Made by a program: the position numbers and the translations under genes. The notes under the pieces were generated by a model that was given only the letters and a program-made list of their open reading frames with translations, was not told the DNA's origin and searched no databases. From NCBI RefSeq assembly GCF_036785885.1, contig NC_092323.1:13958501-14022500 (forward strand): a stretch of 64,000 bases of DNA, in the 5' to 3' direction. This DNA comes from Coffea arabica (lineage: Eukaryota > Streptophyta > Magnoliopsida > Gentianales > Rubiaceae). Below are positions 12,501-25,600 of the stretch, in pieces (the first letter of the stretch is position 1; each line of letters opens with the position of its first letter).

Positions 12501-14983
12501 CTGAACGAAGAAGCGACACAAGCACTGGGACTGCCTGAGAATGTGATCCAACAGCGCTGAAAGCATTCTCACGTGTATCTATAAGTTCCAGCAATTGCCT
12601 CAAGGAATACTCTTTTTCTTGTATAGATGAAGAGTTCTGGCGCAATTGCTCAATGCATTGAGCAACACTTGCTAATGTACCATCTGGATCCTCCATGTTA
12701 CTACGGTCTCTGTGCATAATTAGCATGATTATATCAGGAAAAATAAGACAGAAACAAAAGAAACAGAGAGAGTATTTTATTTATTGAGCTAACACAATTT
12801 ATAGTCCAAGTAAACCAGATAGACAATGACAGATGAGATATCAGGAAAAAGTGATGAATTGTGGAATTTTTTTAATGGCACGATTAGAAAAAGCTCTGAA
12901 AAACCAGGAGAAGGATGAAAGCTGTGTGTCATCACTTCACAACTGAAGCCGTTATAAGAAAGAATAGAACATGTGCCATGCAAGTGGCAACCTTGGCAGT
13001 CAAGCATGTGGCCAAGCCACATGACACATTGCAAGTGGAAACAGAAAACCAAAAGCAGTAAAATGACAGAAAACTAATAAGGTTTTGCCCAGCAAATCTC
13101 GCTTCTCAACGTAATGACAAGCCAAACATCCATTCAGTCAGACACTGGTAGTGGTGTCTCAATGTCTTGGAACACCAACTGCTAAGTGACAGTAATCAAA
13201 ACTGGGAAATTTTCCATTTGTAACTATTCTTTGTATCAAGTCTATTCCCATTAAAGCAGATAGGCATGCCTAGAAGTCATTTCCTCTTCAATTTTTTTCA
13301 TAAATAATCCTAGTGTAGAGTATTATTCCATACACCTGGCATAGTACACAGATTACGGCAAGCAATCCAAATAGAAAAATGATTAGAGGCAGCAAAAAAT
13401 ATGTCAGTTCACCATCCACTGTCATTTTTCAATGTAGGTCTACCAATCTCACATATTTGGTTGAAAGATGTATGGTATGCCATCTTTATAGCGCAATACT
13501 GCAGAAAATGCCAGTGTTATAAGTGAATACTGCAATCATGGTCTCCAACAGAATGTTCCCCCAATCTAAAAAACCCCCCTAACAGCATTAACTCCACAAA
13601 ATGGATGATAACAACTCGGTTTAAGTGATTGTAGTCCAATGGGATTGGACTTGTGCGGCATTTGGTAATACTATACACTTATATACAACCCGCATCTTCA
13701 GTGAAATAAAGAAATCCTCATGGAGAGGTCATATGATATTGGGCAAATGTATGAGGCCAAGAACATTGTTAGGTTATAAGAGATCAACCAAGTACAGAAT
13801 GCATATCTTGGTGTACTCTCAGAACAGTTTCTAATCATATAAAAATATGACATAAAAACAAGTTTCTGGATATTGCCCCTCTATGTCACCAAAAGTAACA
13901 ACTTGACCAATAATAGTGTATAGCATTGAGGAAAATAGTTGAGGGAGATGCTAAATCTGACCTTGAACCCATCTTCATGAGGGAATGAGGAGTCGGAGGC
14001 TCTGAGTCTTGAGGTTTAACATCCCCATTTCTCTCCTGAAATCGCAAGCATATAACAGTGTCAAATTTTTTTTTCAAAACACAATAGCAATGACAGAAGA
14101 TTAAAGTCCAAACCAGGTCAACCAAACAAAGGTAGAAAAGAATAAATGAATAAAAGCCACTAGAATAACCAGAGATGAAACCATTTATAGCTAAAGAGAG
14201 CAAAGAATGTTTTGAAAAGCAGTTGACTTACAAAAAAAGAAATTGCAATAAAGAAAATATATATTTGTTCTAGGCTTCTAGCAATTAAAAGGCCCAAGTC
14301 CAGGATCTACTTAAATGAGATCCCTTTGTACTTCATATAGCTGAACTTTAAGTCGCCAAATGCCAATGCATATTAAAATGTTGATAACATTTTTCCAATT
14401 TTGAAAATCATAGATGACAAGAGAATATGCACGCATAGACATGCAAATATTGGTAACTGTAAGCAGCATAAGCATTTCAAAACATGTTTTCTTCCACTGC
14501 TGAGTGCATACAATGACCTAGCAGCATTTCACAAGTACCTCCAGCCAATACAACTACTAAAGCACATGCAAACGCTAATCTTTTTATATTAACCTGCACA
14601 ATACAGGAGTGCAGAAATGGCGAAAGCACTAGCAAACAGATATAACATTAGCAAAACACAAGTTTAGAATTGGAAATGGAATTATTCAAGTCAAGCACAG
14701 CTATACTCATCAAATATGAAGCGAGCTACTAAAGTTATCAAGGGCTATAAAGTAGAAGCAGATTACACTGAATCCTTATAACTAAGATTTATGTGCTCAT
14801 AACCAAGAATCAATATAAACAGGAAACATAACAATGCTAGAATGCTAGATCCCTAACAAAATAGCAAATCAACAACGTTGAATTTCCAAGATTCAATCAA
14901 AAGTCAAACAGAAATACCAAGTCATTGGTGGGAAGGCTGCTGCCATTGGTGGCAGCAAACCTCCAAGCCAGTGTTGCAGCCAG
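3547..14983 (-). CDS. CSI1: Cellulose synthase interactive protein 1-like (CSI1/POM2), armadillo repeats plus C2
   Basis: A microtubule-associated scaffold. In Arabidopsis CSI1/POM2 tethers plasma-membrane cellulose synthase complexes to cortical microtubules. Seven coding exons fit with phase-consistent junctions: 14983-14918, 14035-13962, 12709-9658, 9476-6932, 6325-5871, 3945-3829 and 3723-3547. The total is 6486 nt, 2161 residues plus stop, the family's usual size. Residues from about 55 to 2020 are tandem armadillo repeats (e.g. [21 protein letters not shown]). The last 130 or so form a C2 domain ([20 protein letters not shown], then [12 protein letters not shown]). The N-terminus AATLAWRF...NDL|ERNGD and [14 protein letters not shown] matches other dicots, but the expected Met codon is CTG. 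A TGA lies in frame 24 nt upstream, and the first in-frame ATGs encode M42 and M44. All introns are GT-AG. Identification is near certain; the start is not. Confidence 0.93.
6794..6859. repeat. Perfect 33-bp direct duplication in CSI1 intron 4
   Basis: Two adjacent identical 33-bp units starting AACTGGATCAAAAAATGGCC lie inside the intron at 6326-6931. Probably a local replication-slippage duplication. Confidence 0.85.
14981..14983 (-). other. Candidate non-AUG (CTG) start codon of CSI1-like gene
   Basis: Related dicot proteins, as I recall them, begin Met-Ala-Ala-Thr-Leu-Ala-Trp-Arg. Here the same residues follow CTG in the context AGCAAG-CTG-G (A at -3, G at +4), a strong initiation context. 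Neither AAG|CTG nor ACAG|CAAG at the exon edge can rebuild an ATG by splicing at this codon, though either could join an upstream in-frame exon. Confidence 0.45.
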
Positions 14984-15760
14984 CTTGCTGTGATCCAGAG
15001 ATCTTCACCTCAGATCCGCCTCCGCCCCCAGATCACAGCCAATACCAAACACCCTTAGCTTACAGCTCCCTGCATTTACCATACAAAATTCCAGATGACA
15101 GCAGTGTCAGCAGCTCATCAAATGAGTTAGAAGCGGACATGGATCAAATCCAAATTACAGCAATGCCAAGAATCTCAATACTAAATTAAGCAGAAACCAC
15201 TCAAATTGAAGTCATATTGTACCATTGAGAAGTCAAAACTCAATTAAAACCCACAAAATTTCTTCACGAAAATCACTAGATCAAAAATGTCTGCACACCA
15301 AAGTTCACAACTTTAAGCATTTCCCCAAAAAACCCACTAAAATTTTCAGCTGGGTTTTCAGAAAAAGTATCTTAAAACTTAAATCTTAACAACAAACCTC
15401 GTTTCAGTGAGAACACAGCAAAATCCTCATGAATGAATTATGAGCAGTAATCAACAAAAAAAAGGGGTCTTTTTTGCTGGTTTCAGAGGGTGGGAGATTC
15501 AGGATAGGCAATTGGGTTGAGAGGTTTCGTAGCAGACAAGCGAAGGAAGAAAAGAATGAATGAATCAATTAATGAATGTTTGGTATGAATTGAGGGATAC
15601 TAATACAAACTGAATTAAAAAGACAAAAAGAACACACAGAAAACTACACGGAAAAATGTGAGAGAAAGAGAAAAGATGGAACTGAGGAGGATGCTAAGAA
15701 AAGGTTGTGGGATGATTTGGATCGGTATTTTATATTTTTATGTAAATTTTGCAGTAGTAT
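14984..15760 (-). promoter_or_regulatory. 5' leader and promoter region of CSI1-like gene
   Basis: No coding frame continues upstream of the candidate start. On the minus strand a TATAAAAT motif sits at 15734-15727, implying transcription from about 15700 and a long leader that may itself be spliced (possible donor GAG|GTTTGTTG near 15400). The TATA call rests on motif and position only. Confidence 0.4.
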
Positions 15761-17223
15761 GAAAATCTAATCTCACTGGAGTGAGTGGTCCACCGACAGT
15801 TCAAGGCTTACTGGAAAAATGGACAAAAAAGAAATGGAGAAATGGAGGCTGTCACTCAGTCTGGTCACTTTGTGACGTAGTTTACCGTATGCGGCTCAAC
15901 CTTTTTGGTTGGTTGTTGGCTGGTGGCTTCTATACTAACTGCAAGCCCAAATTTTACTATGAAACTTTTCTTGTAAAATTGTTGCGTGTGTTTTTTGAAC
16001 GAGTTAATTTGAACTGGTAATCAGGCGCACTTGATACTTGTGTAACTCGTCTAAAAATAATTATTAGTTGTTCGAATCAGATAAATAGATTGATAAAAAG
16101 AAAAAAGAAAATGAAAGACAAAAAAAATTACTGATTGATGAAAGAATTCCCTCCCAGCAAAATGTGCCAAGGAAATCCAAAACTGGTGTAATGATGATAT
16201 AGTAATAGAGAAGTACTTTCTCATGATAGATGGCAAGAGATTTTTTATAAAATGAGAATTTAGAAGTTGTAAATGTGAAGATTTTTAAAAGTTATGTTGT
16301 GTAATGTTTAGCAGTTTAGTTTGATATATAAATTATACATGGGCAAGGAGGAGTTTATAATAGTGGAGAATTGTTTTGGAGTTATGTAGTTTTGTTTATA
16401 GTTGGTTTCTATACTCGTAACCTGAATTTTACTCTGAACTGTTCAAGTAAAATTTGTAGTGATAAATGTTGTTGTGCGAGTTAATTTGAATAACTAAATG
16501 CATAATATAGTCAAAGTTATTCTTTTGTTACATACTAATTTGTTCAATTGTGTAAACAATTTTAACTTTTATGGAAGAAATTTCAACTCTATTAATTTTT
16601 TCTTCTAATTAAAAAATGAAACAATGCTGTTTTCTAGGACAATTTTCTTTTTTTTTTAAATAAACTTAGATATGTTAAAGAAACTCATTTTATTAACATT
16701 GCAAAACCATGATTTCGCTCTAGGTAATGAAACTATCAAAGATATAGTAACACATAAAATAATCTATAATAGAAATGCTACCGAGTTGAAATGAACTCGA
16801 GTTCTACCATACTCGCATTGGAATTCGACTCCTAGTAGCTATACTCAAACTCAACAAGTCTTAAATTTCAGAACTGATGCGATGCATACTTGAGCTTGAG
16901 TTAAGCAGGTGGATCTACAAGTCACATAAAAGTTACTCATTTTTATTGCTTCTTTTTTTTTTCTTTTTTTGGTTAAGTTTGCAACATAAATGCATTAAAT
17001 TTTAAATTCGCATAATCAACTTTTGGCTCCTGCATCAACTCGAGCCAAGCCCACCAAAGGTCAAGCTGACTTGAACTTCACTTCTCTCTTAGTTGGCTGC
17101 TTGCATATGCCAGTACTTTATTTTTCTTACTTCAACTGGCTGAGTATCGCTATACAACTACAAAGACTACAAAGATTATCACCAAACAAGGATGCTGTCA
17201 CAAATATAGTGACAAAAATAGGA
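15761..17223. other. Intergenic with diverged direct repeats
   Basis: About 100 bp near 15925-16025 and near 16393-16500 are recognisably the same sequence in the same orientation (TTCTATACT..., then CGAGTTAATTTGAA). Near 16780-17080 there is a decayed stretch of CTCGAG/AACTCGA motifs like the ends of the hAT-like elements elsewhere in the window. No gene is supported. Confidence 0.45.
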
Positions 17224-17600
17224 TAGCAAATTATTCCAAATAATATTTCGCTTGTATCATAAATATATTTTTCAACCAACCTTTTACATTTTCAATCACC
17301 TTTTTATCTCACATACATCACATCACATCACAAAAAGTGCTACAGTAATTATTCCAAATAATATTTCAAATAATACTCCATCCAAACAAACCCACTGATT
17401 CTTAATGCTAGAAAACCATGATCCATTAAACAATGGGTTTGTTTGGATATCTCATTTTTTCAAATAATATTTCGTTTGCATCATAAACACATTTTTCAAC
17501 TCATCTTTTTATATTCTCAATTACCTTTTTATCTCACATACATCACATCACAAAAAATATTACAGTAATTATTCCAAATAATATTTCAAATGACACTAGT
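17224..17600. repeat. Two direct copies of a short MITE, each with one intact end
   Basis: Copy A (17224-17396) keeps its right end CATCCAAACAAACCCA. Copy B (about 17434-17600) keeps its left end TGGGTTTGTTTGGAT. Both share CAAATAATATTTCG, CCTTTTTATCTCACATACAT and TACAGTAATTATTCC. Together they define a parent element of about 175 bp; the region 2108-2254 is a third, more distant copy. Confidence 0.65.
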
Positions 17601-19189
17601 ACTATCGGTTGTAAATTTCCTAGAAAACCCATAAGTAAAAGGACCACAGAAATCTCATATGGAACTTACAATTACAGGTCAATCTGCCAAATATATGCAC
17701 TTGGGGTAGTTATTCTAGTGCTCTGATCTCCATCCAACAACACTCTATTAATTTTCTTCCCAAAGTAGAGATCTTTGAGAGGTACTTGCAAAGAAAAGTG
17801 GACAACCTTATAATCTATCTTGGTCAGCTAAAAGGGACAAAGATACACTCAAATAGGAAAGAAGATATGAGAGTTTTCATCTTTTGAAAGAATAAATGCT
17901 ATAAAAACTAACATTGGACCAAGTAACAAAATCTTGGGTAGGTAAAATGCAACTAAGTCAATAAAAATGTGTGGAGAGGTAACATTGCAATTGATGACCT
18001 GAAATAAAATGTACTCTAAACAAGATTCCGAATTCTAAAGACATATCTTTTCTATACTTTTCGCGTAAGGACCTTCATACATTAGCGAGTTTATATGCAT
18101 GTCTTACGTGGAGGGAAAAAAAAAAGAGCTTCAAATGTAAATAGAGACTATATGGTGCATATGACTCCGCTGGTATAAAAATAATTCTACATTAACCATG
18201 TAAAGAAAATTGACCTGAACCCTAATCCTTGCCTAATTGTTATAGTAAGACTACTATAGCTGTATTATTAATCAGTCTTTGACGTGAGACCTTAATTTTA
18301 AGAATGATTAAGACTCCATACCAGATTTACCAGCAATCATCATTCATCTTCTCTCTGTGTTGTCTTGCATGTGTGTGTGTGCGCTATGCTGTCGAATGGT
18401 GATGCAAGTTGAATTGTCAATTGGCTATATATGAATTAACGACTAATAATGTAACCATCACATGGCTATTCTTATAAAAATATATAGTGCTAGCACTTGT
18501 ACTATATTAGTATTAATTAATATATGCTTTCAGAACTTTTATTAATCATCATTCATTTCATCTCTATCTCTTTCTCTTCTGCAAGAAAGGAAAACAAATG
18601 CAAAAGAGGGATTAATTTCTTGAAACAGGTGCCGCAGTATATTCTACAGCCAATATTTAACCATAGGAATTCGTTTGAGCTGATGCCATTATACAGGCAT
18701 ACATTATCCAGAGTACATTTTGACGAATGTAGTGTTGATTTGTAATGATTTAAGAATTTGCAGATATAGTGAAGTTGTTTGCTCCAAAAATACCGTGAAC
18801 TAGCAAAAGAAAAATAAGCCAGACAAAAGTTCCATGAAACCAATTTCCATATGAGCTGTCTTTGTAACAGTAACATAAGATGTTGTGTCTGTCCATGGGA
18901 ATATGGGAGAACAGGACTGAATTTATTTAGAGGTACATGATATACATTTCTAGTTATTTTTGGTACAAGAGGTGGGGTTAGCATATTAGCGTAAGGTCTT
19001 CATATATATAGAGCTAAAAGATAAATAAAATTACTAAATATTCCAATAGCACTTGATTTAATAAGTGTCGGGTTGAGTTTGGTTCGCTAATTAATCAAAT
19101 CAAATTTGAAAGGCGTTTGTATTTGATAATATTCAAGTGCAATAAAAACTTATTCAAACTCGATTTGGCAAATAAACACGTCAAATTTG
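17601..19189. other. Intergenic, no gene seen
   Basis: AT-rich sequence with a short TG run near 18370. A 143-codon minus-strand frame (18553-18984) has no domain or homology I recognise and a cysteine- and leucine-rich, low-information composition; I do not call it a gene. Confidence 0.4.
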
Positions 19190-19909
19190 ATCAAAATTTT
19201 AATCTCGTTAAAATAATCAAACAAGTTTGAACACTGGGTATTCAACTTAAATAAGCTCGTTTACTTTCTTACACATATGGACATGGTGGATTAATCTTTC
19301 TCATACTGACAGCGTATACACTGTTAGATTGGATGAATGACAATTATGTAAAATTTGAATTTGAACACCAACTGTTCCATATGTGTTATGGATCCAATGA
19401 TATAAAGTGCATATACTGTCGATATATATAAGATTTACTCTTTAAAATTTGGACAAAAAAACTGCCATTTATTAATACGAGTTTGATAACTTGTTGCTTT
19501 ATGATACTGCAAGTCTTGTATATCATGTCCTTTAGTCCCCTGACCTCAGATCAAATTTTTAATCTCGTTAAAATAATCAAACAAGTTTGAACACTGGGGC
19601 ATTCAACTTAAATAAGCTCGTTTACATCCTTACACATATGGACATGGTGGATTAATTTTTCTGATACTGACAGCGTATACACTGTTAGATTGGATGAATA
19701 ACAATTATGCAAAATTTGAATTTGAATACCAACTGTTCCATATGTGTTATAGATCCAATGATAGAAAGTGCATATACTGTCAGTGTATATAAGATTTACT
19801 CTCTAAAATTTGGACAAAAAAACTGCCATTTATTAATACGAGTTTGATAACTTGTTGTTTTATGATACTGCAAGTCTTGTATATCATGTCCTTTAGTCCC
19901 CTGACCTTA
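19190..19909. repeat. 360-bp tandem duplication
   Basis: Units 19190-19549 and 19550-19909 align end to end with scattered substitutions and a few indels. Each begins ATCAAA followed by TTTAATCTCGTTAAAATAA and ends TCCCCTGACCT-AG. No coding content. It sits about 80 bp left of the foldback element at 19990. Confidence 0.9.
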
Positions 19910-19989
19910 GGTAAGAGATAGGCTGGTAGGATTTAAAGAATTTGGCTAGTAAAATACCATGTTAAAGAATGGAATAATAGAAATCCAAA

Positions 19990-21253
19990 GGGAAAATCGT
20001 TCGAAATATCTTTCACATTTTGCAAAATAACTTTTTTTGTTCCTTACTTTTAAAAGTATAATTTTACGTCCCTTACAAATTCGCATTGATCAAATTTGGT
20101 CCCTACTTAGATTTTCAACTAGATTTTAGTCGGAATCCACAATGTTCCTTAGACGTGATTATTTTTGAGAGGTAAAATTGTCAAATCAAATTTTATATAA
20201 TTCGATTTATAGTCCCTTACATTTCACAAAATGAATTTTTCGTCCCTCACATCTCACAAAATGAATTTTTTCATCCCTCATATTTCATAGAATGGATTTT
20301 TTTATTTCTCATTAACCATGTGTATGAATAGTTTTTTTTAATCTACGTGTATATCTATTTGATTTCACCTGAATGGTACGAATAGTATGTAATATATATT
20401 TATTTGATTTCATCTAAACAGGTTAATTGTAATTATACACATGCTATTCAATAAATATATACATGGGTTTAAAACTAACAATTTTATTTTAAACCCATGT
20501 ATATATCTATTTGATTTCACCATGTGAATTTGATCAATTTTGTGGTCTTTTCTCTTTTGATAATAATTCATTTATTGAGTTGCATAATAAAACCATCTAA
20601 TTAATGGGTCCTAACTCGAATTCTATAATCATGCTAACAAATTGCAGTTTAAATTTGACGTTTACACTCGCCACCTTTAAGACCAATAGTTGAATTACTT
20701 ACCTTGTGATTGTCTTAAAATTTAAAAGTGTCAATTACTTACTTCTTTTTGTTATAATTTTCCTTTAATTATTTTTTTGTCCAAATTTAATTCGATATAA
20801 ACACTCGACAATGTTCAAATTATTTGATTTTGTCTAAATAGGCTAATTATAGTTGTATACTCGTATTGTTCAGGTGAAATCAAATAGATACATACATGGA
20901 TTTAAAAAAAATTATTCATACACATGATTAATTAGGGATGAAAAAATTCATTTTATAAAATGTGAGGGATGAAAAAATTCATTTTGTGAAATGTGAGGGA
21001 CAAAAAAATTCATTTTGTGAAATGTAAGGGACTATGGATCGAATTGTATAAAATTGATTTGACAATTTTGCTCTTAAAAAATGATCACATGCAAGACACG
21101 TAATGGATTCCAGCAAAAGATTAGTCGGAAACTTAGGCAGGGATCAAATTTGACCAATGTGAATTTATAAGTGACGTAAAATTACACTTTTAAAAGTGAG
21201 AGATGTAAAAAATCATTTTACAAAATTTGAGGGATATTTTGAATGATTTTTCC
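19990..21253. mobile_element. 1.26-kb foldback element, MULE-like
   Basis: The arms are long imperfect inverted repeats: the left starts GGGAAAATCGTTCGAAATATC and the right ends with the complement of GGAAAAATCATTCAAAATATC. The flanks AAATCCAAA (19981-19989) and AAATTCAAA (21254-21262) are a 9-bp duplication with one mismatch. Within the arms the motif GAGGGA(T/C)GAAAAAATTCATTTT is repeated several times. No transposase frame. Confidence 0.7.
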
Positions 21254-22648
21254 AAATTCAAATGGTAGATAATCACCCAATAGAATGAACTGCATTTAAG
21301 ATACACCAAATTATGGGTAGGATAGTGCATTACATCAACCACCAGACGAGATTATGGGATTTTTCGGATGGCACCTAACTGGTGGTCTACATTTAAAATT
21401 GACATTGAGCAGTGCTTATAACCACCAATAAGCTTCTCATTAATCAATTAGGCTTTCCTAAAACGAGGTACACGTAGGAATCGCAGAAAATCTGAGAATG
21501 TTACCAAAATCCAAAATCAGGGAGAAAATACTGCTTATTTGGTATGATGCAACCATAAATTGCGGAGTTGTTTGGTCGAGGTGTCTCCATCATCAGAACT
21601 TATGAGAAGTCAGTTAAAATCAAGTTTCTGATCGAAAAGACAATTCATATCAATATTTAAAATGAACGTATCATGTAGATAAAACACAAAGACATGTGCA
21701 CTTACTAACAGGGGATATATTCCATCTATGCCAAAACGTTGAAGAGACGGCATACATCTCATTTTCGAGGAGACATCAGTAGCCCTCGACTCGAAGCCTG
21801 AGCTTGCAGATGTTCCACCAAGTCATACTAAAAATAGAATTGAATTAATTATACAAATACTTCTCTTTCTGCAATTCGTAACGAAGTTAGCCACTTATAT
21901 GATTGATTGCTCAAATATTTCCCTTTGGATTTAGAGTTCAGAAATTTAAATTTCTAATGTGCAACAAAAACCAATAGGCAAACAAACTCGTAGAACAAGT
22001 CCTACGTATGTTTATATGTACTTTTGTCTTCTACCGCATATTTGTTTTTTCAAGCCATTTGCTGTCAACAGCCAAATCAAGTCTGAATGAACTGGATCTG
22101 CGAGAGCATGCAATTGGCAGATCCCAAAGCAGGCAGGCAGGCAGGCGGCCACAATGCCCAACACTACATTTTTATCAGTTGAACTATGGCTCAATCATTG
22201 TCATCTATCCTGATAGACCAAACATAACAACAGACAAAAAGGTAGATTCACAAATGCATAAACCTTTGATAAGTATGTTGCTTACAAATGCATAAACCTA
22301 ACTGACATCTTGCTTCATATATTTCAAAATTAAGTGCCTTGATTTTGAATTCTCAGCATTTCCTCGCTTTGAAGAGCTATTTATTGTGTACAACACCCCT
22401 CCTTCTGGAAACTTTACGTTTAAATGTATCGTACATTTTGGACAAAAAATTCAGTCTTTTCTTGAAAGTTAAACATGATATACTGGGTTGCAACAAGTGA
22501 AAAATTTGCTGCAATCCTCACAAGTTCCCTCAGATGTTATACCTGAAAAGCACACTTCGTTTAGGCTCATGCCGAATAGCCAATAAGTTTCTAATCATCA
22601 GGGGGGTTTGAGCAGAAATTACACTCAAAATACAGGCAGTCGAATGGA
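21254..22648. other. Intergenic and 3' flank of MIC60
   Basis: No coding frame with recognisable content. A short AGGC repeat (CAGGCAGGCAGGCAGGCGG) lies near 22134. Confidence 0.4.
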
Positions 22649-25600
22649 TTATGTCAGGCTAATGGATGTAGCATATGATTGTAAAAGGGTTAAAGCTTGC
22701 TCCGTAACAGCTCTGTTCCTTGCTCGCCTAACCCAATCACCAACAACTTCTGCTGCTTGGGTTCCTTTTACACCATTCTCAAGGGCATCAGCAGCTTCAC
22801 TGAGTTTTCCTTCAGCTAAGAAGCTATCAACTCTGTTCATGAGAGATTCAATTCCATCACCAGACTGGTCAGCTTCCCGAACCTGAAGGCACAAAGGAGT
22901 CACAGCAGGTAGTGAATAGTTAAATTCACGGGTTAAAAACAAAAAAACCCCCTGTGGTAAGCCTAATACACAGAAAAGCCCCCTATAGTTTCAAAATATA
23001 CAATACGACATCTCATGCTTTGAACTAAATTGTAAAAGTGACGGAATCCGTTAAACTTAACGGAAATGACTTATTGGAACCTAAAAAAAAATTTTTATAC
23101 CTATTTTTTATCAAATATACCAATTTTACCCCTTAACCCTCAATTCTCTCTATTTAGAAAATAAAACAAATGATTTTTTTGAGCTGTCTTTTGCTTAATT
23201 ATATCAGGGTATTTTGGTCATTTTGACCATTTCCGTTAAGTTTAACGGATTCTGTCACCTTTACAATTTAGTTCAAAGTATGAGGAGTCGTGTTGTATAT
23301 TTTGAAACCACGGGAGACTTTTCTGTGTATTAGGTTTACCACAGGGGGCTTTTTTATTTTTTACCCTTAAATTCACAGACAATTTATGCATGTATGAGTG
23401 GATTGTACAGACAATACACCTTCAGCCAGGAAGCAACATGAGCCAATGAATGTGCCAAAATCCCGCCTCCTCCAAGTGGAATTAAGCTGTAACGCCTTAA
23501 TGTCCCTCTCAAGGCATCAAACTGAACAATTTCAAGAGTAATTTGAGGGGAAAAAGGAAAAAAAAAAAGTTAGTTTGTAGCCAAAAAGGAGAGCAAGGGA
23601 GGGACGGAGAGAGAGATAGATTTCCAGTCTCTGAGTGGTGTTATCTGGAAGAAAGCCGATACAGTGGTAAACAATGCATATGTGTGCAACGAATTCCAAA
23701 AGGTGGTTAACATGAACTTGATAATTTACAGTTTGGGAATCTTTAGCAGAGTGGTTAACCAATACCTAGCTTAGATGCATGGTACCCTAATACACATCAA
23801 CAACCGGTTAAAAGAATTTCTCAACCTGCAAACTTGAACTCTTCTAATGGCTAACAAGGTATGCTAAAAATCAAACTCAAATTTCAACCTCTCAGCACTA
23901 AAAATGTGTAATATGTATCAACTTGTCTCAGATTTTACTCTGAATTTCAAACAGTTTCTTCCTACACAGTTATTTGCATCTTTAGTCCCATGGCATTGTA
24001 CCAAATTCTGACAGTCAACAATTTCAGACAAAGATATTTTACTGCAGCAACAGGAAAATGGTACCTGAAATTTTTTAAATTCATCTATTCAAGTCCTGCA
24101 AGACTATTAAATCCTGCAATTCATTCTTTTATCCCAAGATTCTTGATCCCAAAAGTATCCGACAAAAATGTGTACAGATCATGTAGGTTGACAACAAGGG
24201 AATGATGAGAAACCACATCTATCCTCCCTGATTGAGAGATCAATAACAGGATTACTTAAATGATTTATACATACCATTTAAAGGGTAAATCTATTTTTTG
24301 AGTTTAAGCTACTATATAATGCTTGTCATCAAGACAAGCTATCTTAAGATGGAAAGTCGGCCAAAACCCAAATAATAGATAACCAGAATTGTAAAGGAAT
24401 AAACTCAACCATGACATCAATATCAGCATTCCATATAGGGTCTTTTCTTAATTTTGAAACTATATATATTATTCAATTAAGATTACTCAGCCTATATCAC
24501 TCTACTCTTAGACATGCTCATAATAACAAATAGTATGAGCATTAGGTCTTCAAAAAACTTGCCTTATGATTCAACTGCAACACAGTGTCAGTACCATTTA
24601 TCCGTGTCTCTTCAGGAATTGATGATAGAACTAAATCTAAAAGTGAGTCTTTGTCAATGCCTTCGACGTAAGTATGCAGAGCCTCCATTTCCTTCTGAAT
24701 TGGCAGACCCTTGGTCAGGGCATCTTCCAGTGCAAGAGCTCCCTGCAAGAGGTAACAATTATGATATCATATATGAATGAACAATAAAATACTAGCCCAG
24801 CTGATGAATCATACTCACACTCTTTTCAGGGCGTTTTAAAAGACTTCTTTTAAAGAAATTTGCCAAAGCATTTTTGATAAAATATTATTGGAAGTCTTAG
24901 CATTTTAAAACTACATTTAGAAAGAAATGAAAGGCCCATAGATTAAATTCCAACTAAGAGTTTTAGGAAAGGACAATGCAAGGAAAAAAGAGAATGATGG
25001 TAGCTCTTTCCCAAAGTAAAAGTACATTTTTTATTTGTTTTTTTCTTTTTTGTAGTTTCTCCTTTCATTTTCTTTTTATGTTCTTATTTCCTTTTGGGGT
25101 TTTGTAATGGTGCATATCACCTTGCAGATAAAGCACAGGGACCTGGACCAAATTGTTTTATTGTAACTACCACCATTGAACCTCCTCAGACAAAGCCCCA
25201 TCCCTTTGCAATTTACTGATATGAGCATGCAATGACAAAGAGGGAGGATGGAAAAGAAAAATTCCAGCAAATGCCTTCTAAATCTTTGCCCTGCTAAAGT
25301 GCCACAAGGACATCATTGAGTGCCCAACAATGCATGAAACAGTGCAACTGAATAACACCATAAGACATCTTAGTCACCACCACCACCATTACCAACTTAG
25401 TGCATTGAAAAACCTAAAGACGAAAGTTGAAATCATAGACATGTCAAAGAAGTAATTGTTCATGGGCATGCACACTCAAAATAAAAACTGCCAATAACAA
25501 ACTTTCAATAAGAAAGCACAAAAATATCGCAATGCCATGAATAGTCAAACAAGGCATTTTAAACAATAATATTTAATACATTGCTTCTGATATATGTAGT

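Noticed and set aside
14878-15189. Pro-rich plus-strand open frame
   Set aside because: It overlaps the CSI1 first coding exon and leader in antisense, with no known domain.
18553-18984. 143-codon minus-strand frame
   Set aside because: No recognised motif, no splice partners, low-information composition.
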